Source of the DNA: Exophiala sp. HKRS030
Taxonomy: Eukaryota; Ascomycota; Eurotiomycetes; Chaetothyriales; Herpotrichiellaceae
Direction: 5' to 3'
Length of the DNA stretch: 64,000 nucleotides
NCBI GenBank assembly: GCA_023897205.1
Contig: JAHWDD010000002.1
Location: 6,572,001-6,636,000 of the forward strand
Made by a program: the position numbers and the translations under genes. The notes under the pieces were generated by a model. The model saw only the letters and a list, made by a program, of their open reading frames with translations. It did not search any database and was not told the origin of the DNA. Below are positions 21,923 through 32,757 of this stretch, piece by piece; positions within the stretch are counted from its first letter, which is position 1; each line of letters starts with the position of its first letter.

Positions 21923-23710
21923 GGCCGACAACCATGAGTTGAGGAGGAGATGTTGTTGCAAGGAAATTGGAAGAGCTTAGGGTTACCTTCTTGATCATCA
22001 AACAGCAACATCTGGGAATAATGTACAACAACCAACCACTTTAATCAGAAGACATGAGCGCGGCGCAAGGGTATTATACAAAAAACCTGGGGACATTGTG
22101 CCAATATTTGCTTGTGCATGTGAAGCGATCAGAGCACGTCGAACTTGGATGGCGTTTTGGAACGGTTGGCTATGCTTGATACTGGGGATACCCATTCTGT
22201 AAAGTGATGCGGAGAACAATAGACCACACATGAGCAAGCGCGGCTTCCACTGAGAAAGTCTCAGAGAATATATGATGCCGAAACACAACTTGGAAAAACA
22301 CGTGCACCTAGCAAATGTGGTGAAAACTCCTCCCATTGTCCTTCGTCGAGCTTATGAACTCTCGATCATGGCATGCTGGCTACCCGAGAAGCTATAGGTC
22401 GGCACGGCTCTACTTCCCCTCGAAAAGAACTGTTCGTCCGCACCGCGCATGAGGCTTTCGCGTCCATGTGCTAAGGGTCTTTGTATCTTGGTATAAATCA
22501 CGCTAAGGACTACCGAGTACTCCGTAATGGAGGACAAGTTTGTTGCGATGAACATGGTCTGGCACAACCGAGTGAGTCGCCAGAACTTGGCAACTTGCGC
22601 TTCTGAATCCTTGGTCGCTCGTCGCCTGACCCAGGGTCCGGGTCAGGGCGAGGGAGTTGGAACACCTCGATACTCCGCGAGTCAAGAATCATGCAGGCTT
22701 CGAGGAAGTGTATCTCCAAGTTACAACTACAATCTATGAATTGGTCATCGATTGTACACTGTGATGGACCAACTTCTTCAACCTCCCAAAGGCCAGTTGC
22801 AGGCCCATCTTCATCAAAAATGCTCAGCATGAGGCTCTAGCCCATCTTTGGTTCTGGGGAGGTGGAAACCAGTCCGGTTCCGTTCAGAAACAACGTGCCA
22901 GTGGTCTGTCTCCCCTGACTCGTGAACCTCGTGTCGCGGCCACAGATTTCGGATCCGCAAAGGAATGGCGTGAACCCTCTTCAGCGGGAGCAACGTTTCG
23001 TTGAAGCTCGGTTGGCCAAGTGAGTTTCTCGGTGGCGCCTCAAACCGCATAATGCGCTTGGCTCTGATCGACTCACGTGATGGAGGGGTTTTTCAAGCTC
23101 TCCGTCCTTCAAAGTATCAGTCGACAAGGTCAAGATAGACGTGGAAAAGCAGCTTCACATCTCTTGCCTACCTCTGTCACATAGTCAACGTGTGCTCTTA
23201 GCGATGCCAACTTGTCACAGCACAATGGGAAGCGCCACGAAGCGCCTGGCGGCAGCGAGATTCGACCGAGAGTGGATACCTTATATGAAAAGCGTCCTTA
23301 GGATTACCCGACTGAGCAATAAAGTCACCTAAAAAGGTATAATGTGATTCTAGGCCCTCATGTGCACCGCAGACCACGTGCTCAGACAAGCTGCAATTGG
23401 CCAGTTCCATTCTCCGGCCCGAACTCAGTCGGAGCCTTGACTGGTTCAATTGCCCCTCAGGCTGCAGCCCCCAGATTCCATTGATTCTCCCTCCCCTCTC
23501 CTCCTCTGTCTCCCCGGACCCCATGGCCTCCACATTTCATGTCCTTCGCAATGCTAAGGTAATCTGGGCTTCTTGATTTCTTCGACAACTGCAGTACCAT
23601 TTATCATGCTGTAATTGTCAAAGGTCTACCCTGCCGACTGGCTTCCATCTCAAAACCTCATGCTTAACTCCTTGTCCATTTTGCCCAATTGATTTGAATG
23701 GTCGGTCTTC
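21923..23710. other. intergenic / upstream region of the Zn2Cys6 gene
   Basis: About 1.8 kb. Minus-strand frames around 22350-22830 lack protein character. A C/T-rich tract at about 23450-23525 precedes the regulator and looks like a fungal leader or promoter pyrimidine tract. No RNA gene seen. Confidence 0.5.
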
Positions 23711-25948
23711 ATGGCCACTATAGTAATGGAGTCATCACAAGTGCAAAAAGCGATCAAACGCCGGGCGTCTAGAGCCTGTGAACGTTGCCGGGGACGAAAG
23801 GTGCGCTGCGACATCGTGCATCAAGAGGATGGCTGTACCAACTGCAAACTCGACAACATTGAATGCCTGGACGTGCCGACAAGGAGACAATCCAACAGCA
23901 TACATCGCCCACACAAGCGTCACAAGTCGATCAAGCCTGCTGTGGCAGTTGACAAGTATCCTGAAATTCGAATGGCTACATCTACAGACCTTGCCACGAT
24001 ACCCCCAGCTATGCCAGATACTCCTGCCGGTACACTCGTTTCGCAGCCTGCACCGCAGCCTACCACAGAGCCTCTCAATCTCGAGCCACCAGATATGATC
24101 CAGGACCATTTCCCGGACTTCACCTCGGGTTTGCTCAAAGGTGGTATCGTTCCCGTTCAAATGGGGATTCTGTCCCCCGCAACGTCAGTCGATGAATCCA
24201 TCAGTGCAACCTCGCCCGAATCGGCACGACGGCTAAGTCTTATCCTACCAGAGTTCATCCAACCTATCAAATCCGAAAAATGCCTCCAGTACGCGTCATT
24301 CCTCGAGAGCAGTGGCATGTTCGAGACCTTGTCACACAAACTACGCGTCGCTATCATTACAAGCTACGTCCATTTCGTACATCCACAGCTACCCATCATA
24401 GACGTCCACGACCTCCTCCTGGCTATTGCCACCAACGGTCGAGAAGGGAAAGTGAGCATCCTGCTCTTCCAGGCCGTCATGCTCGCCGGCGCCGCTTACG
24501 TCGAGAACGAGTACATTATGGAAGCCGGGTATCAATCACGAGTACTACTGAGAAAAGAGCTGGCAGATCGTGCCAGAATGCTGTACGATTTCGACTGTGA
24601 GACTGATCGATTAGTCTTGGTTCAGTCGTTGGTCCTTATGACCTCTTGGCAGGAAAAGGGCGATGAGGTCAAGCATCTTCGACACTGGATTGGCATCGCA
24701 TATCACATTGCCATCTTCATTGGCCTCAACAAGGCCCCGAACCCTTCCACAATGCCGCCCAAGAAGCAGCGTCTTTGGAGACGTGTCTGGTGGTCGTGCT
24801 ATATCCGAGATCGCACTTTGGCCTTTGGCTTGAGACACGCGCCCATCATCCCAGTCTCAGCGATTGAGACGCCAGATCTGACACCCGAGGACTTTGAAAT
24901 CCGCCCACTCACATTAGAGATGGTTTCGTGTTTTCCAAACATCACTCTCCTATGCGATCGACATCAACAAGTTCAACTGAGCGAAGTCTGCGTGGCACAG
25001 CAGAAGCTCTGCCACTACCTAGGCCAAATCCTCGAAGTCCGACACAAAACCACCGTCGTCAACTTCGGCTGCACCAGTACTCGAACTCTGGTTTCTGTCC
25101 CAGACGGATCTAAGTTCGGCTCACCAGAGTCCAAAGAATGCGCAGCTTCGCTCGAATCATGGTTTCGGGACCTGGCCCTCCCACTCAAGTACAAATCCCC
25201 GCCTTGCCTCAAATTCACGCCCGAGCAAGACCTGCTGGTCTTCCACTGCGCTCTGCTGAACCTGTTCTACTACTCACTGGTGTGCATGCTGCACCGGCCA
25301 TGGCCGCCTCCGATCTTCCGCGCGCTGCCGGCGTCCGAAGTCTTCTCGCAACGTAAGGCGCGCCACGCCGCAAACGCCATCATGACGATCCTGCAAGACC
25401 TCAACCTGCAAGAAATGATCCAGCTCCTCCCCACCTCAGGCATCACATTCATAGTCCAAGCCGCCGTCACACACCTCTGCGACTCCACCACGAGCGTCGA
25501 CGCGCTCCGCACGCAGAGCCAGCAACACCTAGACACGTGCGTGGGCTACCTCAGCCGGCTGAAGGACGTGCACATCTACGCACCGTTGGCCAAGACATTC
25601 CTGCTCACAGCGGCGGCCAAACTGTATCGAAACCCGCAATACGCCCATCTGGCCACCAACTCGCCCAGCCCCGGCAGCCGCCGCGGCGGCGACAAAGACC
25701 TCTGGGCGTTCCGGCCGAAACTCGACCCTCATCTTGAACAGTCATCGGACGACCTGGCCCTCGTGCCGTACCCGACCGCCTCGCAGTCGGATCTCCAGGA
25801 TGACCATGGCTTCATGGGCAGCCAGAGTGACGTGGTCAATGGTTCGTTTGGTGAATTGCTCGATGTCTTTGACTTCGGTCTATTTTCTTCGAATAATAAT
25901 AATATGCGTTTTGAACTGGATGGCGACGAGTATGCTATGCTGCTCTAA
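23711..25948 (+). CDS. Zn2Cys6 transcription factor with fungal-specific TF domain
   Basis: Single exon, 745 residues, complete. The binuclear zinc cluster is near the N-terminus: Cys 23, 26, 33, 42, 45 and 52 in RACERCRGRKVRC...CTNCKLDNIEC, followed by a basic stretch (RRQSNS, RPHKRHKS). The middle holds the fungal-specific TF domain, including RVAIITSYVHFVHPQLPIID, the AYHIAIFIGLNK region and RRVWWSCYIRDR. The TNCKLDNIEC half resembles the FarA/CTF1 (fatty-acid and cutin responsive) group; that subgroup is inference. An acidic, Asn-rich C-terminus may be an activation region. Its 3' end faces a sugar-porter gene 384 bp away, a candidate target. ATG 23711 was chosen; a second ATG at codon 6 is also possible. 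Confidence 0.93.
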   Translation: MATIVMESSQVQKAIKRRASRACERCRGRKVRCDIVHQEDGCTNCKLDNIECLDVPTRRQSNSIHRPHKRHKSIKPAVAVDKYPEIRMATSTDLATIPPAMPDTPAGTLVSQPAPQPTTEPLNLEPPDMIQDHFPDFTSGLLKGGIVPVQMGILSPATSVDESISATSPESARRLSLILPEFIQPIKSEKCLQYASFLESSGMFETLSHKLRVAIITSYVHFVHPQLPIIDVHDLLLAIATNGREGKVSILLFQAVMLAGAAYVENEYIMEAGYQSRVLLRKELADRARMLYDFDCETDRLVLVQSLVLMTSWQEKGDEVKHLRHWIGIAYHIAIFIGLNKAPNPSTMPPKKQRLWRRVWWSCYIRDRTLAFGLRHAPIIPVSAIETPDLTPEDFEIRPLTLEMVSCFPNITLLCDRHQQVQLSEVCVAQQKLCHYLGQILEVRHKTTVVNFGCTSTRTLVSVPDGSKFGSPESKECAASLESWFRDLALPLKYKSPPCLKFTPEQDLLVFHCALLNLFYYSLVCMLHRPWPPPIFRALPASEVFSQRKARHAANAIMTILQDLNLQEMIQLLPTSGITFIVQAAVTHLCDSTTSVDALRTQSQQHLDTCVGYLSRLKDVHIYAPLAKTFLLTAAAKLYRNPQYAHLATNSPSPGSRRGGDKDLWAFRPKLDPHLEQSSDDLALVPYPTASQSDLQDDHGFMGSQSDVVNGSFGELLDVFDFGLFSSNNNNMRFELDGDEYAMLL

Positions 25949-26332
25949 TGTCAGCAGAACCTGAAATCGATAATCGACACATATTCGTGTGCAACGTGGG
26001 AGACTGCAGTATATTGCAATCTTGATGTTCTGAAGCCTTTGCGTCATTTCTGTGGAATCTTTCTTGAAACAGATTGATATCAAAATCGAATTTTTGGTCA
26101 TGTATGTACCTAAAGTATAGTGTTTACATGCAGTGCCGTTTGAGGCAGGGGCTTTTTCCTCAAAAGAAAAAACATATTCCCCACTTACTACAGACATCAA
26201 ATCCAGCCAAAAGGATGCCTGTGCAAAGCTGAACGAGTCTGCAGAACTGAGAATATGCTGAGAGGGGGGAAGGGGGATGCTCGTTTCAATCAACCTTACG
26301 CCCCTCCTTCCGCCCAGAAAACCGGCTGCAGC
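25949..26332. other. convergent 3' spacer
   Basis: Short AT-richer spacer between the Zn2Cys6 gene (+) and the MFS gene (-). No gene or repeat seen; both 3' UTRs are expected here. Confidence 0.6.
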
Positions 26333-28069
26333 TCAAGCCTTGGTCTCAATATGCGATGTATCCAGCACGGTCTCGATGGGCTGTTTCTTGAGGTCCTCAT
26401 CCTCAAGCGCATGCGGGTGGAGCTCGTGCGCATCGCCGAAGATCTCGGCGACTTCTTCCAACGGGATGCCCAAGGTGTTGGGGAAGAAGAACCACAGCCA
26501 CGCAGCGGCGCAAAGGCCGGGGATGAAAAACACCATGTAGAACTTGTATCCGATGGTCTTGAAGCCGAGCGGCGCAACTTGCAGCCACATGATGTTGATA
26601 CCAGTGATGGTTGCGACTCCGACAACCACGCCCTTCGCTCGGATGTGGTTCGGGAAGATCTCGCCCATAGAGCAGAATTGCACGCCGTCTGGTGAGAGAA
26701 TTATCAAGTTAGTGGGACTGTTATCTTCTCCAATGTGGAGGAATTGCGCGGAGAGAAGAATCACTTACCGAGACCGAGCTGGTAGAAGCAGTTGAGAAGG
26801 TAGATGAAGGCAATCACAGTGTTCAAGGCCGGTTTGTTGGGGTTCTTCAGCTCCTCAGGCGTGGTGAACTTGCCGACAAGTCCGCACACCACAGCCATAC
26901 AACAGGCACAGCCGCAAACACCGAAAGCCAGCAGTTTGTTTCGCGGGAAACGGTCGATCAGGAAGAACGACATGCCACCTGTGATCAAGGCGATGCCGCA
27001 CCAGCCGATCTGGAATAGGAGTTGTTTGTTCGTGTCGTAGCCGAGCGAGGCATAGATCGTTGGGCCGTAATTGTTGATCACGAGGATACCTGTTGAATGG
27101 TGTAAGTGAGGATATTACGTAAGTGATGAGTAGTAGTGTAGGAGGACATTGTGGTCCTCCTACGCTACCATCATCCCTGGGCTACATAGACGAACATACC
27201 TGACGTGTGAATCGAAATACCCATGCCGACGATGAACAAGGTGCGTTTGCGATAGCTCTTCTTGGCGATCATCGACCACCATGAGCTGACATGGTGACGG
27301 TCAGCTTCGATCGAGCGACGGATCTGGACGGCCTCCACGCGTGCCTCCTCAGGCATGTGCAGCTTGTTGAGGACGGCCTCTGCCTCTTCGAAACGGTCTT
27401 GCATCATGAGCCAACGGGGGGATTCAGGCAGCCAGTGAATACCGGGAAGGAGCACGACGACCCAGAAGGCTTGGAAGATCATGCCGCCGCGCCATGCCCA
27501 GTTGTTGTCGGCGGGAGGTGGTAGAAGCCATAGCCGAACCATGTGGCGAGGTTGTATCCGAGCAGGAAGCCGACGTTGTGGCAGTCGACGAGCATGCCGC
27601 GAATGCTAGGTGGTGCGACTTCGTTCATCCAGATAGGTACTGCGGTGACCATGGTCCATGCACCCCAGCCGGAGATGAATCGGAATGCGAGGAACATGCC
27701 CATCGATGTGCTACCAGTGAGACCTGCTGTGGCGATGAGGCAGACGACGCCGCAATAGACGATGGCCATCTTCCGTCCGAATCGATCAGCCATGTATGCG
27801 ACGGTCCACACGCCGATGAACCCGCCGACTTGGAAGAGCGAGTTCATCAGTCCCACCAAGTCGGAGGCATTGGATCTGGTGGCGAGTTCGAAGTAAGAAA
27901 GGAACGATGGTTGTGCCAGGGTGGTCGCGATGATGGATGCGCTGTACCCGAATTCGATGGAACCAAGGGCCATGTAGAGAATGATGAAAACATTGTACCA
28001 ACGGAATTGGCGCTTGCTCGAGTGTTCGAAGGTCGAGACCTCTTGGATGTGGGCGGTTTCAGCTGTCAT
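26333..28069 (-). CDS. MFS sugar porter (hexose/lactose-permease-like), one frame break
   Basis: Predicted proton-coupled sugar transporter of the plasma membrane. Exons are 28069-27200, 27089-26769 and 26688-26333. Introns 27090-27199 (GTATGT donor, CAACAG acceptor) and 26689-26768 (GTAAGT donor, ACCAG acceptor) join ISIHTSG to ILVINNYGP and QLGL to DGVQFC. Family marks are ADRFGRK after TM2, PESPRWL after TM6, and the GEIFPNHIRAKG loop. In exon 1 the frame breaks at the GGG run 27513-27515. The first frame reads GFYHLPPTTTG and ends, while a one-base shift gives HLPADNNWAWRGGMIFQAFW, the expected family sequence. With one base added the exons sum to 516 codons. All other parts are intact, so an assembly error is likelier than decay. 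It lies tail to tail with a Zn2Cys6 gene. Confidence 0.92.
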
Positions 28070-30119
28070 CGTGAAAGGAGATGGCGATGATGACTTGAGG
28101 ATTTCAAGATGCTGCTGGACAGGGGATCGAGGATACCATCGTATGATGGCCTAATATATATCAATGTTATGCGTGAAAGCGATATGTGAGTATGCCATGT
28201 CGTTAATCTCGTATGAGGACTGGGTATCCGCGGACAAGTTGTCGTGTAGGGTGTGTCTATCCGAGGATGCTGGCTCCTATCCTCGGATAGGAGTCTAAAT
28301 TGACCACAACCGCGTCCCCAGCTTCGAACTCCATAGTTTGCGGGGAGGACGTCTGGGGAATGGAGATCCACGAGAACAAGATCGTGAATCATTCCAGTGG
28401 TCTGGAGGGAAAGCCGGTAGCGAAACGCTGATATCAGTCGACCGACAGCCGGAACCGAAATGTTAAGACCCAATTTTGGTGGTTTATATGAGATTCTCAA
28501 GCCGATCATGTTGTTTGCTGTCTGCAAAGCCCCGTAATTAAGTTCTGAGGCAAGGGTAGTCAAGCCGCTTATGACTAAGAATAGTAGACATCGTAAATTG
28601 AAGTCTTCGGCGTGTGTCGGGCTGCGCGGTGCGAGTGTCAAAGACAGAAAGAGAAGAAGAATCAAATGATGATTCTAGAGAAGTGCGAGGAACACGCAGG
28701 CTGGACATGGGAGTCATGCCCAGTCACTCCTCCATACCATGACGCGACCGTAGTGATACCGGTCACTAATCCTGGGCACCTGGCAGGTATCTTGGGTGCC
28801 TGTCAACAAGAGTGTCTCGACTCTCGATACACCCCAAGGTCGGCTGGCTGTCTGCACGTGGAACTCGGTTTCAACGACGATGCTGCATAGCTATAGTTTA
28901 GAGCACTCATTCGCAGCTAACCAGTGTTATCCGTCTCACCGGGGCCTGGATCTGAGCTGGAGCCACCGCGAGAGCGGAGTTGGTTTAGCCATGCGACGCT
29001 TAATGCACAGCAGGCCGAACCATGTAGTTGGACAATGGCACTTCACGCGCCGGATAACTAGGTTTTCGGTATTGGACAACCTGAGCTATCACAAGGCTCC
29101 AAGTCGTAGCTTCAAATCTTGGTGGTCTTGGCCCAAAATGGCGGGTATGGCAGTATTCTCAAGGCATCGAGCCAATGGGGGTGAGGAAATGAGTATCACG
29201 ACCTCGGATAGTTTGTCAACTAAATGCTCTGAGTCAGGATAGGGGAAGACTAAGTACTTTGTAAGACACTCCAATCCTGAGTCTGGTCTTCCAAGCACCG
29301 GCGTCTGGGCATCAGAAATCTCCCAAGGACGAAAAGGGGAGCCAAAACCCCTCCGACATGCGGATCAAGTGACTGCCAGCTTCAACGCTGAAATAAACGT
29401 GTGATTTCAGAGTATCGATCACCGCTTGCCAAGTTATTGTGTGTGTCTCGTTACATGCTCACAGGCTGATCCATGAGGCGTGTGCACAGACCGAGCAGTC
29501 AAGTAACAACTTTTGTGCAGGCCCATAAACGACCAGGGTAAGGCTGCCTCGTATTCCTTTTTGGCCAGTTCTCTCACTCTGCGGGAGACCTACCAGATTG
29601 AGATAACAACTTTTGTGCAGGCCCCATAAACGACTAGGGTAAGGCTGCCTCGTATTCCTTTTTGGCCAGTTCTCTCACTCTGCGGGAGACCTACCAGATT
29701 GAGATAACAACTTTTGTTCAGCCAATGTCAGGGCTGTCTGAGGTCTACCCAACCACTGGAGGCCAACTCACAACACGCCGAAGTTGCTAACATTGCCAGA
29801 GATGCAAGATGCAGATGAGGCTGAAGGTCTCATTGAGCGGTGTGTCCAAATCCTGTCCCTGGCCAAGTTAGTGCCACATGCGGCTCATCTGAAAGATTTG
29901 ACCGGAGGCGTCCTCGCTGCTTCCCTTGACCTTTCACAGAGTTGATTCATACATATAAGAAGAGGAAGCTACTGGCTCTTTTCTTGTCCTCTGTAGCTGT
30001 TGACAACACAAGTGTCTAGCGATTGGCGACCGAAGCTTAGAAGCAGACTTGCACGCGAGTGTTAAATTTCAGCCTTGTCACGAATTGTCCATCCACAAGC
30101 AACGGTGACATATCTGATC
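28070..30119. other. divergent intergenic region
   Basis: About 2 kb between the sugar-porter gene (-) and the Clr5 gene (+). It contains a 100-bp tandem duplication (29505-29723) and a CATATAAG TATA-like box at 29952-29959, about 160 bp before the Clr5 start. No coding sequence I can support. Confidence 0.55.
29505..29723 (+). repeat. tandem duplication, about 100 bp x 2 plus a partial third copy
   Basis: Copy 1 (29505-29604) and copy 2 (29605-29705) both begin AACAACTTTTGTGCAGG and end CAGATTGAGAT. A third start (AACAACTTTTGTTCAGCC) follows at 29706-29723. The copies differ by one C-to-T and by GCCC versus GCCCC, a one-base difference in a C run. The repeat is not coding and lies about 400-600 bp upstream of the Clr5 gene. 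Confidence 0.95.
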
Positions 30120-31741
30120 ATGCTTCCAACGAAGCCTATTATTCGACGCCGTAAGCGTCAGGCTCGCGCAGTATGGGACAGCCACAAGGAAACAATTCGC
30201 AGCCTCTATCTTGACGAAGGGAAGACACTTCCGCAGGTAGTAGAAATCATGAGGACGCATTACGACTTCGACGCAAAGTGAGAGCTCCTACACCAGTCCA
30301 CTTATTTCGACCACTGACTCACTGCAGGTTACACGAGTATAAGACTAGATTACCGAAATGGGGCTTTGATGTGAAGAACATCAACGACTCGGTAGCTTGT
30401 GCTATTGTTAGGAAGAACATCGAGAGAGCTAACAAGGGCACAATCTTCATCCACCGTGGACAGACCTGGGATCCAGTGAGGGCCAAACGGCATTTGGCGC
30501 GAAAAGACCAAACAGAGGTCGAAGCGCTTGAAGATTCTGCAGATACTCCTTCTGATTTGGTATGCCGCACGCCTACTCCATCAAATGCTGGCATAAACAT
30601 CGTGGGATCTGCCATTGGATCGCCAACAGCATCTCACCACTCATTCCAAGGCAGCCCTATCCTCATAGTGTCAGGGGCCGGAAGAACTTCGACGCCGAGG
30701 TCTGTCCCGCCGCCGCTGACTGATCCACGGGAAATGAGAATACCGGAACTTTTCCTAAGGCGCTATCACGAGTGGCTCAGCGGTACTTTCGATGCTGGTG
30801 TCTGGGAGTATGGCGATGAGAATGATTATGTCCGCCGGGCTGATGGAATGAATGATGGCACCAAGTCGTTGGTGCTCCTAGTGGACAAATTCCATTCCGC
30901 GTACGCAACCGCTCCACGTTCTCTCCACTTATCTTGGGCCCGCATACGTGATGCTTTTCTATACGTCGATGAGATCATCAAGCGGCCTCCGATAGATCTA
31001 TTTCCGGCCTTGATAATGCTCAAATATCGCATGAAGAGTCCCGATTTTCAAAAGTTTTATGAGTATATGTTGCTACATTGTGCAAACATGGCTGCTGCAA
31101 CCTACCGGGACTCTCACCACCCACTAACCGAAATCTTCAGGCTTTTGCACTCAGCAATGCAAATTCATGGAGATGACATATGCTTGAGGCTTCTCTCCTC
31201 CAACTCGGACTTCTTGCACACACAGCCTGGAGATGGGAACATCACAGCTGCATACAGCAGAATACTGGATCTTCAAGTAAAGCTGGAGCTTCTTGGAGCG
31301 AGTGCAGTTGACCTCGAATGTGCGAAGTTGATTCAAAGTCATGAAGAACGCTGTGGATCTGGATCACTTCAAGTTGCTAAAATCCTGATGGTGCAAATGC
31401 GTGTGTTTGAGCTTCAACGACGGTGGGCAAAGATGAGACAGACTGGACTTCGAATTCTCGAGATAGGGCAGACGCTTTACCTGGCCTCCATGACTTGCGG
31501 TGGTCATGATATTTGCGCGTGGGCAGACTGGGAAAGTGGTAACCGAGCACGAAGTGAAGAACACAGTGAGCAGGCTCTCCTCCTTGCGATTCAAGCATGG
31601 GGAACGGATGCTGCTGCCACACAGTGTTATTACGAGAACTACATCCAACACACGGACAATATCGACAAGGTGAAATACTACCGCCGACTCATGGGAGACA
31701 GAATTGGATGGGATGGCGATGTTTTCAGTGATGATGCATAA
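30120..31741 (+). CDS. Clr5-domain protein
   Basis: Exons 30120-30277 and 30328-31741 give 523 residues. The 50-nt intron (GTGAGA donor, CACTGACTC branch site, TGCAG acceptor) splits the Clr5 domain. Exon 1 gives WDSHKETIRSLYLDEGKTL and VVEIMRTHYDFDA; exon 2 continues LHEYKTRLPKWGFDVKN. That is the classic pattern of a leading Trp, LY, a hydrophobic MRTHY core and the closing KWGF. Clr5 domains are helical, fungal-specific and often found in putative DNA-binding or regulatory proteins. The remaining 400 residues are helical (for example RRWAKMRQTGLRILEIGQTLY) and resemble the tail of many Clr5 proteins, possibly TPR-like. The partner and target are unknown. ATG 30120 is the first in frame. 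Confidence 0.9.
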
Positions 31742-32757
31742 AAGCACAGGGACCTGGCTAACTCATGCTGTTGCTTCCTCTTCGATACTCAACAGCCCTT
31801 GGCAATGCCTCACGGTCGCGACATGTCCATGAGCCACGATGACTGGACTCCCACAACAATGACTTGGGGTTTCCACAGTTTCGCAAAACTACGATCTGTC
31901 GCATATATTGCCAGCCTGGTCAAAACCTCGGAGAGCAAAAGTCGACATTACACTTAGAAACACCTTGGGTCGGCATCGCTCCATGTCACCCCTTTCCTAG
32001 CCACACTCCTTATCACGGAACGACTTAGAAAAGAACGTCCTGCTCATTGCGCCTGCAAATCCGATTCTCGAATTTCTGTCACTGCTGCAGAAAGAGAGCA
32101 AGACGCCCCAGAGAACCGTGAACGACAGTATCGCGATGACTGACTGCCGGGGCCCCACTCATGCTATCGCAGCCACACCTCGAGCCAGCAGTCATTCTTT
32201 CTTCTCGAAAAACGAAACAGAGCCCAAATCGAAGCGTGTCGATGGGTTGGCTAAAACGGTGATTATGTCTTTGTGTGGAAGAGGGCCGCGAGACATTCAA
32301 TCATTCATGGATTCTTCTCCACAGGGAAAAACATGGCGAAACTCGAGGGAGCTATAGGACGATGAAGCTTGGGAAGCAAGATGTGCAAAACGCACATCAT
32401 ATCGGCAAATGTTAGGATAACAAGCAGGTAAGGGGGCGGGGGTGGTGGCACATAGTCTCGTGAAAGAGGAATTGCCGTAAGGCTGGTCATGACTATTTTT
32501 CTGAAAGTACTTTCCTATACCCAGAATGCACCTTCTGTTATGCCAAATAAACAATTGCTTTCAATGCCAAATCAAGAATGATCAACATGCTTTTCTAGTA
32601 CCACCAATGCCGCAAAAGACACCATCGTACTCCGTACTTGTCTCTGAATGCATCTATCCTGAGTTTCTCTCAGTTCTTTGTGTTGCTCACCTTTATTTCC
32701 CGTTCAATGTTGCACATCTATATCATCACTGTCCAAACACCTGCGCTTGATCTCTGC
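31742..32757. other. convergent intergenic region
   Basis: About 1 kb between the Clr5 gene (+) and the AGC kinase gene (-), tail to tail. Only short shadow frames. Probably two long 3' UTRs. Confidence 0.5.
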
